32,177 bases of DNA from positions 1 through 32,177 of the forward strand of contig JAJRTE010000099.1 in the NCBI GenBank assembly GCA_024278455.1, written 5' to 3'. The notes under the pieces were generated by a model that saw only the letters and a program-made list of their open reading frames with translations, searched no databases and was not told the origin of the DNA. The DNA comes from Myxococcota bacterium. Its GTDB lineage: Bacteria > Myxococcota_A > UBA796 > JAJRTE01. Each line of letters begins with the position of its first letter. The stretch's first letter is position 1. Both the position numbers and the translations under genes were made by a program. This document shows positions 1 through 8,058 of this stretch, piece by piece.

Positions 1-82
1 ATTCCTCGATGGTGCCACCGGTGAGAAAAGATCGACGCCGCGCTGGCAATGATGTGTGTAACTTCGTGGGCAGGTGCTACGT

Positions 83-88
83 TATAAT
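83..88 (+). promoter_or_regulatory. Candidate -10 box upstream of the beta-helix gene
   Basis: A perfect TATAAT lies about 125 bp upstream of the beta-helix gene start. No good -35 hexamer is seen 16-18 bp upstream, so the promoter call rests on the -10 alone. It would give a long leader, in which I see no recognisable riboswitch. Confidence 0.3.
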
Positions 89-212
89 ACAGGGGTGTGG
101 ACTGTGTTCACCGCAGGGTCCGATCCACGATACAGGTGTCAGCACTGCCGGGGCAGGGGATGCGGCCAGGTTCCCGGGATCTTGTTTCCAATTTCAACGC
201 GGAGGTCTTCCA

Positions 213-2219
213 ATGTACTTGCCACGCAAGTGGGCGAGAATGACGTGGTTGGTTCTGAGTCCAACGTTGTTGTGGGCAATGCGTCCCGGCCTGCTACCGG
301 CCGCTGCTGCGGATGACGCGGACCGTGACGGCTTCACGGCCGACGAGGGTGACTGCGACGACACCCGGGCGGATGTCCACCCCGGGGCCGACGATCCCGA
401 GGGCGACGGTGTGGACCAGGATTGTGGCGGAACGAACGGTCCGGAACCGCACGTTGGTCTATCCGACACCTCGTTTACACGAATCCAGGACGCCATTGAC
501 GCCGCGGTCGAGGGGGCCACGATCTGGGTCGGTCCCGGGACCTATCGCGAGTGGGAGATCTCCTTCAATGGCAAGGACATAACGGTGGCGTCCACGGGAG
601 GAGCCGATGTCACGACCATCGATGGGCGCGGTCAGGGGCGCTGCGTCGTGTTCGAGTCGCATGAGACTCGAGCCGCGATGTTGAGCGGATTCACCATCAC
701 GCGAGGGTACGGGGAGCGGGGCGCCGGTATCAATGTCTACCAGGCTTCCCCGACCCTCGAGGACCTGGTTTTCGAGGGCAATCGGGCAGCGAGCGGCGGT
801 GGCGGGTTCAACTTTTACAGTGGGTCGCCGTTGCTGCGGGACAGTGTGGTCAAGGGGAACCAGGCGTTGACCAATGTCGGCGGTGGTGGCAAGATCGGCT
901 CGTCCTCGGGGGCGGTTCTGGAGCGTGTGACGTTCGTTCGCAACGTGTCGAAATACGAAGGAGGTGGGGTGTACGCTTCCGGGTCGCAGATCGAGATGCG
1001 GGACATTGTCGTCAAGCAGAACACGAGCGTGAAGGGTCGGGGCGGAGGGGTGGCCCTGATTCGCGTCTCGGGGGTGCTCGGGGGTGTCGAGGTGAGCGGC
1101 AACCGTGCACCCGTCGGTCGAGGTGGCGGCCTGTACCTGGAGGAAACCGACGTCCTGTTTCAGGGGTGTGACATCGAGATGAACCAGGGAAACGCGGGTG
1201 GGGGGTTGTACCTCGAGACTTCCGATCCATCCTTCGAGAGCTGTTCGATCAGCTTCAACATTGCGGCGGGTGACGGCGGTGGCCTGTATCTGTCCTACTC
1301 CGATCCCAACATGGCGGGTTGCATTATCAACGGAAACGTCGCGACGTCCGGCGGAGGTGCCTACCTGGCCTACTCGAGCCCGACACTGTACCAGTGTACG
1401 ATAGCCTTCAATACCGGAGGGATCGGTGGCGGCCTGTACGGGTTGACTTCGACCGTGGACCTTGCGCAGGGCATTCTGCTCGAGAACATCTCCGCCCTGG
1501 ACGGTGGCGGGGCCTTCTTCATGGGCTCCACTGTCTATCTGTCCCATAGCCTGGTGTCGTTCAACCAGGCTGTTGCAGGAAGCGGGGGGGGGATTTCGAG
1601 CTGGTTGACCGGCATCGAGGCCGACAACGTAGCCATTCTCGATAACTACGCCGGTCGTTCGGGTGGTGGACTCTTTCTCACCGGGACGAACGGGCACCTG
1701 TTCAACGTGGCGGTAGTGGGCAACGATGCACCGGATGCTGGAGGTGTCTACCTGTTCTCGCCCAACAGCAATCTGGCGGTTCGAGATGCGGTGTTTGCGT
1801 ACAATTCGGTGGACAACCTCGTTGTGGACGGGGAACTCCTGGCCCCGCCGGACCTGGAGTACTCCTGCCTGTACAACCCGGATGGGCTGGAGAATCACAA
1901 CCTGAGCAATCTTGGGGCGAGCAACGTCACCGTGGAACCGGGATTCCTCGCCTACGACGAGGAGGGCAAGCCTGCGGATCTGCACCTGGCGCTCTCGTCG
2001 CCTCTCATCGACGCGGGCGATCCAGATGTGTCGGACCCAGATGGCACCGTTTCTGACATCGGTATCTATGGCGGGCCGGACGGGGGGGGCTGGGAACTGG
2101 ACGGGGACGGGTATCCCGACTACTACTGGCCGGGCGCGTTCGAGGATGCGCCTTCGGGTGTCAGTGCGGACGAGTATGACTGTGACGATCGCAACCCGTT
2201 GGTCCAGGCCTGCGAATAG
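213..2219 (+). CDS. Secreted parallel beta-helix (pectate-lyase-fold) protein with MopE-type motifs
   Basis: A 668-residue exported protein. I chose the ATG at 213 because GGAGG lies 7 bp upstream and it starts a good signal peptide (Arg/Lys-rich start, hydrophobic core, AAAA-DD cleavage region near residue 34). The open frame continues further 5' without these signs. Just after the signal is an Asp-rich motif of the putative metal-binding MopE type (DxDxDGF...DCDD...HPGA...DCGG). A second partial copy (DYDCDD) closes the C terminus. The body (about residues 90-600) is a run of roughly 20-25-residue units with Gly-Gly-Gly turns and repeated N-x-A/G patterns, the signature of right-handed beta-helix proteins. 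Such folds bind or cleave polysaccharides or serve as surface adhesins. I see no catalytic residues that decide between these. It converges on the barrel gene downstream. Confidence 0.85.
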   Translation: MYLPRKWARMTWLVLSPTLLWAMRPGLLPAAAADDADRDGFTADEGDCDDTRADVHPGADDPEGDGVDQDCGGTNGPEPHVGLSDTSFTRIQDAIDAAVEGATIWVGPGTYREWEISFNGKDITVASTGGADVTTIDGRGQGRCVVFESHETRAAMLSGFTITRGYGERGAGINVYQASPTLEDLVFEGNRAASGGGGFNFYSGSPLLRDSVVKGNQALTNVGGGGKIGSSSGAVLERVTFVRNVSKYEGGGVYASGSQIEMRDIVVKQNTSVKGRGGGVALIRVSGVLGGVEVSGNRAPVGRGGGLYLEETDVLFQGCDIEMNQGNAGGGLYLETSDPSFESCSISFNIAAGDGGGLYLSYSDPNMAGCIINGNVATSGGGAYLAYSSPTLYQCTIAFNTGGIGGGLYGLTSTVDLAQGILLENISALDGGGAFFMGSTVYLSHSLVSFNQAVAGSGGGISSWLTGIEADNVAILDNYAGRSGGGLFLTGTNGHLFNVAVVGNDAPDAGGVYLFSPNSNLAVRDAVFAYNSVDNLVVDGELLAPPDLEYSCLYNPDGLENHNLSNLGASNVTVEPGFLAYDEEGKPADLHLALSSPLIDAGDPDVSDPDGTVSDIGIYGGPDGGGWELDGDGYPDYYWPGAFEDAPSGVSADEYDCDDRNPLVQACE

Positions 2220-2353
2220 TATCCGCGTTCTTGTCGGGAATCTGGATTGGCATCACGTTTTGGCTGGAGTCCGTTCACCCGGTATCGGTGGCGGCTCGGA
2301 GAGGAGCGCCAGGGGCGGGAGGTCGTTGTCCGGGTCGCGCCTCATGTTAGTGG

Positions 2354-2908
2354 TCACGGGTAGAAGCCGAAGCCCAGCCACCACTGTAGTTCGGGGGGGT
2401 CCCCACTGCCCAGGACCTGGCGCAGACCGATGTTGGGCTCGATGCCGAAGTGCTGTGTCAGCAGGAGCACGCCGCCGACTCCGCCGTAGAGGGTGAAGTA
2501 GTGGCCGGACACGGTGGACCTTTCCACCTCGGCGTCGCTGGTGGGGAATTCCTCGGTGATGGTGTAGAGGTGGGTGCCTGGCTCTCCGACCACGAACGGG
2601 AACAGCCGTTCCAGGTGGGGCAGGTAGTAGCGGAGGAAGATGCTCACGTCGTGGTACTGTCCCTTGTAGTAGGGGTCTGACGTCTTGACAAGGGTATAGA
2701 AGTAGCGAACGCCCGGGAGGAGGTTGTCGGCGACGAAGTAGCCGATGCTGGCGCCGAGCGTGAACCCGGTTGAGGACAAGGAGCCACCAGCGGACAGCGA
2801 TGTGCCGCCTTTGGAGGTCAATGCAACGCCGGACGCGGTGGCGGAATGGGCGTGCCAGCAGCAGGCAGTTACCAGGGCTGCCACGATCGAAGGTCTTGCA
2901 AGCCTCAT
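2354..2908 (-). CDS. Small outer-membrane beta-barrel protein
   Basis: A 184-residue protein. The start at 2908 is set by AGGAGG about 6 bp upstream and by a signal peptide (MRLARP start, hydrophobic stretch, ATASG cleavage). The mature part alternates polar and aromatic residues in about eight strands separated by Gly/Asp turns. It ends in Gly-Phe-Gly-Phe-Tyr-Pro, resembling the aromatic C-terminal strand of outer-membrane barrels (OmpW/OMP_b-brl-like). No enzyme motif is visible. It begins 31 bp after the MopE-type lipoprotein stop on the same strand, so the two are probably co-transcribed and may both act at the outer membrane. The exact family is unknown to me. Confidence 0.75.
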   Translation of the reverse strand: MRLARPSIVAALVTACCWHAHSATASGVALTSKGGTSLSAGGSLSSTGFTLGASIGYFVADNLLPGVRYFYTLVKTSDPYYKGQYHDVSIFLRYYLPHLERLFPFVVGEPGTHLYTITEEFPTSDAEVERSTVSGHYFTLYGGVGGVLLLTQHFGIEPNIGLRQVLGSGDPPELQWWLGFGFYP

Positions 2909-2939
2909 CCGGGTCCTCCTGGGTGACCGTCCAGCACGG

Positions 2940-5597
2940 TCACTTGGGAACGCGTTTCCATACGATGTTGTTGCCGGTAGGGCAGGTTGTGCCATCGTAG
3001 ATGTAGTCATCGGCGCATGCCTGCGATACATAGCCGTAGCCCGACGTCTCGTCCCGAAGGCATCCTACTGGTATTCCTGGCGCGCCGCAGTTGGACCGCA
3101 TGTCCACGGAATCCCAGGCGCCGCCCCATGCGGGCTCTGCACCTTCGGACTTGAGCGCCCAGACGATGCACACGGACGTCGTGTCGTCGAAACCCCTGGC
3201 GATGACGCGGCAGACATCGGCGACTTCGAGGTCCAGGCAGGCCTGGCGACTCGATGCCGGTTGCCTCGCCGCCCACATGCCGTTCCCCACGTTGCCGAAC
3301 TCGGACGATGCTGTCTGGAAGTCGTAGGTGGTGCTGCTCCAGGTGTAGGACTGGTCCGCGTTGTCGTCGACCGCCCCGTTGCAGTCATCGTCGGCATTGT
3401 TGCACCATTCGATTGCCCCGGGGTGGATGTTGCTGTCGTTGTCATCGCAGTCCTGGTCGTTGTCGGAGAAGCCATCCGGGGAGGCGCATGCTTCGACCCA
3501 CGAGCCGGGCGTCCCGTATCCATCGTTGTCGCTGTCCCGGTACCACGTGGGTGTCACGCCTTCGTCGATCCAGCCGTCGCAATCGTCGTCCACACTGTTG
3601 CATGATTCGTCAGCGTCCGGGTGGACAGTGTTGTCGGTGTCGTCGCAATCGGTCGCGTCCGAGACGAAGGTCTCCGGCGGGTCGCAGGCCTGCTGGGAGA
3701 CTGCGGGATCGCCATAGCCGTCACCGTCGTTGTCTGCGTAGAACAGGTTGGTACCGTCCTCGTCCACGAAGCCGTCACAATCATCGTCGACACCGTTGCA
3801 GGTTTCCGTGGCAGCGGGGTTGGTCTTCGGGTTGGAGTCATCGCAATCGCCGTCCTTGGCGGCATAGCCCTGTGGGAGTGAACACGCGGTCGTGGTCTCC
3901 CCTGTCACGCCGAAACCGTCCTGGTCGTCGTCCCGGAACCAGGTCGCGGTCACGCCCTCGTCGACAGCGTTGTCGCAGTCGTCGTCCACGCCGTTGCAGG
4001 TTTCGTCGGCCCCGGGATAGATGGTGGAGACGGTATCGTCGCAGTCGGTGTGGTCGGAGACGAACCCGGAAGGTGGGTCGCAATACTTGCCCGAACCGGA
4101 CAGGTCCCCGAAATCGTCTCCATCGGTATCCCGGTAGAACGTCGTTTGGGAGTACGGATCGACCGTGTCGTCGGCATCGTCGGCGAGACTGTTGCAGTTT
4201 TCGTCGGTGTCGGCCTCGTCGCAGACCTCCTGGGCGGCCGGGTTCACACCGGGGTCGTCGTCGTCGCAGTCCCCCCCGGCGGCGACATGGTTTTCCGGCT
4301 GGTCGCAGGCCGATGTCGCCGTGCTGGCAGCGCCGTATCCGTCTCCGTCCGCGTCGAGGTACCAGGTCGTCATGGCGTCCTCGTCCACCACGGTGTCGCA
4401 GTCGTCGTCGGACCCGTTGCAAACCTCTTCGGCGCCGGGATGGATCTGGACGTCGTCGTCTCGGCAGTCGGTATGGTCGGACACGTATCCTGGAGGCGCG
4501 GTGCACGCCTGCGTCGTTTGAGAGAGGTCGCCGTAGCCATCCCCGTCGTTGTCGGCGTAGAACACCAGCAAGACCCCCTCGTCTGCCGTGCCATTGCAGT
4601 TGTCGTCGACAGTGTTGCACGTCTCGGGGGCTCCGGGGAAGACGGTAGCGCTCGAGTCGTCGCAGTCGAGGGTGTTGGACACGTAGCCTTCCGGGGGTTG
4701 GCAGGCCTCAATGGACGTGGACGTCGTCCCGAACCCGTCACCGTCCCCGTCGAGGTAGTAGGTCCCGGTCGCTCCCTCGTCCACGTTGCCATCACAATCG
4801 TCGTCGGTCCCGTTGCAGACTTCACTCGCGCCGGGATACACGTTGTCGTTGGTGTCCCGGCAATCGAAGCCGGCATCCGCGGAGACATATCCGGCGATGG
4901 CGTCACAGGACCGTATCCCGCTGTCCGGGTTGCCGTAGCCGTCGCCGTCGAGGTCGGCGTACCAGTAGGGTCCCGCACCGTCGTCGACTTCGTCGTTGCA
5001 ATCGTCATCGATCTCATTGCACGCTTCGGTCGCTCCAGGGTAGACCGTGGGGTCGGTGTCGTCGCAGTCTCCCCCCACCGGGGGGGCCGCGTACCCGTCT
5101 TCGTCCGCGTCGACGCCGCTGTTTTCATCGACCTCATCATCGCAGTCGTTGTCTTTGCCGTCGGCAATCTCGATGGCGCCCGGATACACTGTGGGGTCGT
5201 CGTCGTCACAGTCCGTGTCTGCCGGTACGCCGTCGCCGTCGGCGTCGATTCCCGGCGGTGTAGCGGTGGCGCCGATGCCGGGCGAGGGGGTCCCGGGAGC
5301 CGGGGTCGTCGTCGGGGATGAAGTGAATGTCGGGTGGATGCCGGCAGGGGTGGCCGTTGGAAAGGGCGACAACGCAACATCCGGCGTGCTCGTGGGGGAT
5401 ACCGGTTCCGGTGTGCCGGTGATCGCGGGGGATGGAGAGTCTGCCGTCGGGGTTGGTGACGGCACGTCCAGGTTGCCCGGGCAAGCGGGGAGGACGCTCA
5501 TCACGCCCCATGCCACGACGCACCACGGGATGCGTGCTGTCAAGAAGGCACCTGATTCCTCCGTCGCGTCCGCATCGTCTCGAGGAGTCCGGCACAT
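2940..5597 (-). CDS. Lipoprotein with ten MopE-type metal-binding repeats
   Basis: An 885-residue exported protein. The ATG at 5597 has GGGAGG 8 bp upstream. A TTG at 5543 would give a shorter, more typical signal peptide but lies 14 bp from its GGAGG. A hydrophobic segment ends in the lipobox L-P-A-C (about residues 36-39), so it is probably a lipoprotein. A Thr/Pro/Ser-rich stalk of about 80 residues follows. Then come ten tandem repeats of about 65-70 residues, each with DCDDxxPxxxPGAxExCNxxDDDCxxxVDE, the Cys/Asp pattern of the MopE copper-binding-protein family (Pfam Cu-binding_MopE). They are joined by YxDxDGDGYG linkers resembling calcium-binding loops. The last ~115 residues form a Cys- and Trp-containing domain I do not recognise. 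A surface metal-binding or adhesive role is inference. The gene precedes an outer-membrane barrel gene. Confidence 0.88.
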   Translation of the reverse strand: MCRTPRDDADATEESGAFLTARIPWCVVAWGVMSVLPACPGNLDVPSPTPTADSPSPAITGTPEPVSPTSTPDVALSPFPTATPAGIHPTFTSSPTTTPAPGTPSPGIGATATPPGIDADGDGVPADTDCDDDDPTVYPGAIEIADGKDNDCDDEVDENSGVDADEDGYAAPPVGGDCDDTDPTVYPGATEACNEIDDDCNDEVDDGAGPYWYADLDGDGYGNPDSGIRSCDAIAGYVSADAGFDCRDTNDNVYPGASEVCNGTDDDCDGNVDEGATGTYYLDGDGDGFGTTSTSIEACQPPEGYVSNTLDCDDSSATVFPGAPETCNTVDDNCNGTADEGVLLVFYADNDGDGYGDLSQTTQACTAPPGYVSDHTDCRDDDVQIHPGAEEVCNGSDDDCDTVVDEDAMTTWYLDADGDGYGAASTATSACDQPENHVAAGGDCDDDDPGVNPAAQEVCDEADTDENCNSLADDADDTVDPYSQTTFYRDTDGDDFGDLSGSGKYCDPPSGFVSDHTDCDDTVSTIYPGADETCNGVDDDCDNAVDEGVTATWFRDDDQDGFGVTGETTTACSLPQGYAAKDGDCDDSNPKTNPAATETCNGVDDDCDGFVDEDGTNLFYADNDGDGYGDPAVSQQACDPPETFVSDATDCDDTDNTVHPDADESCNSVDDDCDGWIDEGVTPTWYRDSDNDGYGTPGSWVEACASPDGFSDNDQDCDDNDSNIHPGAIEWCNNADDDCNGAVDDNADQSYTWSSTTYDFQTASSEFGNVGNGMWAARQPASSRQACLDLEVADVCRVIARGFDDTTSVCIVWALKSEGAEPAWGGAWDSVDMRSNCGAPGIPVGCLRDETSGYGYVSQACADDYIYDGTTCPTGNNIVWKRVPK

Positions 5598-5653
5598 CCG
5601 CTCAACCTCCCGCGTGCTCCGCATTTCCGCCCCCAAGTGTGTTGGCAGAGACC

Positions 5654-5683
5654 ATGATAGCGCGGTCGGGTCCGAAAATGCAA
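5654..5683 (-). promoter_or_regulatory. Weak candidate promoter of the MopE-type lipoprotein gene
   Basis: On the minus strand, TATCAT (plus 5654-5659, 5/6 match to the -10 consensus) follows TTGCAT (plus 5678-5683, 3/6 to -35) with an 18-bp spacer. It lies 57 bp before the start at 5597, in the divergent gap shared with the phosphoesterase gene. The -35 is poor, so this is tentative. Confidence 0.3.
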
Positions 5684-5823
5684 CCGGAAAGCCAAGCGGG
5701 ATTGTGGTGCATGGAGTCGAACCCAGTGGTCAGGTATCCGATGGTTGCGTTGGAGCAGCGAAGATCGACGGTGTGCAACTTCCCTTGACAGCGCCAGCGG
5801 CTGTCGGTCACCATGTTCCACCA

Positions 5824-7038
5824 ATGATGTCTCCGGGACTGTGCATAGTGGTCTTTTCCTTGCTGGCGTTGATGGCGACGCTCCGTCACGTCTACGCCGT
5901 GGGAACGGCCGGCAACGATCACTTCGTGGCGGCAGTGGTGACAGGCTGCATGGGCTGGTACACCCTGATGTGGGTGCACGCACCGGTGGGAGCATGGCCG
6001 TTTTTCGCTGTCGCTGTCCTGACCCAGTGGGGTCTTTTCTTCTGCGCCGAGCGGGACAGGGCATGCCCGGCGTGGGCGCGGTGGGGTCTGGCCCTCCCTT
6101 CCCAGGTGACCTATGGTTTCGCGTTGTGGGGAGGGCTGGCCACGGTCGTTCGGGCACCGGTCGCACTGGTGTTCGGGCTGGGGCTGTTCCATCCAGGCTG
6201 GTGGCTCATGCCGCCGTTTCTGCTCGCCGTGAGTGGGACGTTTCACGCCGTGGTCCGTCACAATCGATTGAAGCACCACGCGGTTCCGGGTTTGCCCGGA
6301 AGGGTCGTGCACCTTTCCGACCTGCATGCCAGCCCGACGAACCACGAGATCCAGTTGCGGGCGATCGTCGACCGGGTGAATGGGCTCGACCCGGACCTGG
6401 TACTCGTTACGGGAGATCTCCTGACGCCGTTTTCGGAGAGGGTCCACGACTACTTGCTCCGGCAGCTTGCCCGCATTCGCGCGCCGGTCTATGCTTGCCC
6501 GGGCAATCACGATCTTCCCGTGATCGAGCGGTTCGTTGCGGAGCTGCGTGGGGTAGGTGTCCGGATGCTCATCGACGAAGCCGTCCTGGGAAGGTTGGGC
6601 GGGCGTGCGGTCGAGGTGGCGGGCGTGCAGTTCCACTGGCGCGGGGGAAAAGCGCGGCTCGAGGAGGCCGTGGACAAGCTGCTCGAGCCTCCGGAGGTGG
6701 CGTTCCGGATTCTGCTCGTGCACAATCCGGAATCTGCCCGTCACCTTCGTTCGGGTCGATTCGATCTCGTCCTGTCAGGGCACACGCACGGCGGGCAGGT
6801 TGGGCTGAACATGTTCGGGCTCCGGCCGACGCTGTATGGACTTTTCGGCGGCCGGGACCAGGGATGGTGGCGGGCCGGGGGTGTCCCCCACCATGTCCAC
6901 TGTGGGAATTGGCTCATCGGCTTGCCGCCTCGCATGGGCGTGGCGTCGGAAATCGTGGTCTTGGATCCACCTGGGCACCAGGACGGTCACCAGGACGCTG
7001 CTTCGAGGGGTGCGCCTCGCGGACTGCAGTCGGAGTGA
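5824..7038 (+). CDS. Membrane-anchored calcineurin-like metallophosphoesterase
   Basis: A 404-residue protein. The first ~140 residues form about four or five hydrophobic membrane segments. The catalytic domain then shows the full two-metal phosphoesterase set: D166-x-H168 in HLSDLHAS, G197-D198 in VTGDLL, N228-H229-D230 in PGNHD, H300 in LVHNP, and H320-x-H322 in SGHTHGGQ. This order and the GHTHGGQ box match the YaeI/YkoQ branch, some members of which act on phospholipid or UDP-diacylglucosamine-type substrates. The substrate here is unknown. The start is uncertain: tandem ATGs at 5824 and 5827 lack a clear ribosome-binding site. Coding on this strand further 5' is excluded because that stretch lies inside the opposite-strand MopE gene. 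Confidence 0.85.
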   Translation: MMSPGLCIVVFSLLALMATLRHVYAVGTAGNDHFVAAVVTGCMGWYTLMWVHAPVGAWPFFAVAVLTQWGLFFCAERDRACPAWARWGLALPSQVTYGFALWGGLATVVRAPVALVFGLGLFHPGWWLMPPFLLAVSGTFHAVVRHNRLKHHAVPGLPGRVVHLSDLHASPTNHEIQLRAIVDRVNGLDPDLVLVTGDLLTPFSERVHDYLLRQLARIRAPVYACPGNHDLPVIERFVAELRGVGVRMLIDEAVLGRLGGRAVEVAGVQFHWRGGKARLEEAVDKLLEPPEVAFRILLVHNPESARHLRSGRFDLVLSGHTHGGQVGLNMFGLRPTLYGLFGGRDQGWWRAGGVPHHVHCGNWLIGLPPRMGVASEIVVLDPPGHQDGHQDAASRGAPRGLQSE

Positions 7039-7043
7039 TGACG

Positions 7044-7072
7044 TTGACATTGTTCATTCACCGGGACAGAAT
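7044..7072 (+). promoter_or_regulatory. Candidate sigma-70-type promoter of dapD
   Basis: A perfect TTGACA (7044-7049) and CAGAAT (7067-7072, 4/6) are separated by 17 bp. They lie about 55 bp before the dapD start and just after the phosphoesterase stop. This suggests dapD-dapE have their own promoter despite the tight spacing. Confidence 0.45.
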
Positions 7073-7128
7073 CCCTCGACGCGATCGGCCGGTATGTTCC
7101 TTCGGGCCCGGCTGAAACGGAGGTACCC

Positions 7129-7959
7129 ATGTCTCAGATGCTGCTCGCGGACGTTCAGAAGGTCGTGGTGGACGCGCACGAGGGGAGACGGTCCCTGAAG
7201 GATGTCGTGGTCAAGGAGGCTGTGGAAGCAGCGGTTGCGGCGTTGGACGCCGGCCGGGTGCGCGTCGCGGAGAAGACTGCGGACGGCTGGCATGTGAACA
7301 CCTGGGTGAAGCAGGCGATCATCCTCTACTTCGCTATCCGTGGACTCGAGCCCATGGAAGCGGGGTTCTTGAAGTTTTACGACAAGATACCGGTCAAGAC
7401 GGACCTGGAGGCTGCTGGGATTCGGGTCGTCCCCCCGGGGGTGGCCCGGTACGGAGCATTCCTCGAGCCCGGCACGATATTGATGCCCGGGTATGTCAAT
7501 ATCGGTGCCTACGTGGGTCGCGGGACCATGATCGATACCTGGGCCACGGTGGGCAGTTGCGCGCAGGTCGGCCGGGACGTGCACCTCTCCGGCGGCGTGG
7601 GGATCGGCGGCGTGCTGGAGCCACCTGCCGCGCGGCCGGTCGTCATCGAGGACGGCGCGTTCATCGGTTCCAGGTGTGTCATCGTGGAAGGGGTGGTGGT
7701 GGAGCGAGAGGCGGTGCTCGGCGCCAGCGTGGTCCTGACCGGCTCCACGCCCATCGTGGACGTGACCGGTTCGGAACCGGTGACGACGAAGGGGCGGATT
7801 CCTGCCCGGGCGGTGGTCATACCCGGTGTCATGAACAAGAGCTTCCCCGCGGGCGTATTCGGCGTTCCGTGTGCCCTGGTCATCGGCCGGCGCAAGGCGT
7901 CCACGGACCGGAAGACATCGCTCAACGAGGTGCTGCGCACTTTCAACGTTCCCGTGTAG
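7129..7959 (+). CDS. dapD: 2,3,4,5-tetrahydropyridine-2,6-dicarboxylate N-succinyltransferase
   Basis: A 276-residue cytoplasmic enzyme of the succinylase branch of lysine/meso-diaminopimelate synthesis. It transfers succinyl from succinyl-CoA to tetrahydrodipicolinate. Length fits the family (E. coli DapD is 274). Seen directly are the N-terminal helical region with WHVNTWVKQAI, the FYDKIPVKTD segment, and the left-handed beta-helix hexapeptide repeats (about residues 110-220) with MPGYVNIGAYVG and MIDTWATVGSCAQVG. The C terminus has the SFPAGVFGVPCALVIGRRK stretch. ACGGAGG lies about 5 bp before the ATG. It is followed after 99 bp by dapE, the gene acting two steps later, which supports both calls. 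A perfect 6-bp hairpin without a T-run sits at 7970-7984 between them. Confidence 0.96.
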   Translation: MSQMLLADVQKVVVDAHEGRRSLKDVVVKEAVEAAVAALDAGRVRVAEKTADGWHVNTWVKQAIILYFAIRGLEPMEAGFLKFYDKIPVKTDLEAAGIRVVPPGVARYGAFLEPGTILMPGYVNIGAYVGRGTMIDTWATVGSCAQVGRDVHLSGGVGIGGVLEPPAARPVVIEDGAFIGSRCVIVEGVVVEREAVLGASVVLTGSTPIVDVTGSEPVTTKGRIPARAVVIPGVMNKSFPAGVFGVPCALVIGRRKASTDRKTSLNEVLRTFNVPV

Positions 7960-8058
7960 CGGGCTGTTTCCGGGCAGTGCCCGGGGGAGCGACACGAATG
8001 CTTGCCCCAGGCCTCCGCGGTACGATTGCCCGCGGCAGGCCGCAAGGAGGGAGATGCC

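Noticed and set aside
459..1985. Long open frame antisense to the beta-helix gene (508 codons).
   Set aside because: High GC keeps several frames open. The plus-strand product has a signal peptide and regular repeats; the antisense product is low-complexity with no ribosome-binding site.
4050..5321. Val/Gly-rich open frame opposite the MopE-type lipoprotein gene.
   Set aside because: It is the mirror of the repeated GAC/GTC codons of the MopE repeats and shows no domain of its own.
5785..5790. TTGACA just before the phosphoesterase gene.
   Set aside because: No hexamer 16-18 bp downstream matches more than three positions of a -10 box.
5047..5823. 5' extension of the phosphoesterase frame by about 260 codons.
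   Set aside because: It overlaps the opposite-strand lipoprotein gene and encodes Ser/Pro-rich shadow sequence; membrane segments begin only at the ATGs near 5824.
7970..7984. CCGGGC-AGT-GCCCGG hairpin considered as a dapD terminator.
   Set aside because: Loop of three, no T-run, and dapE follows immediately on the same strand.
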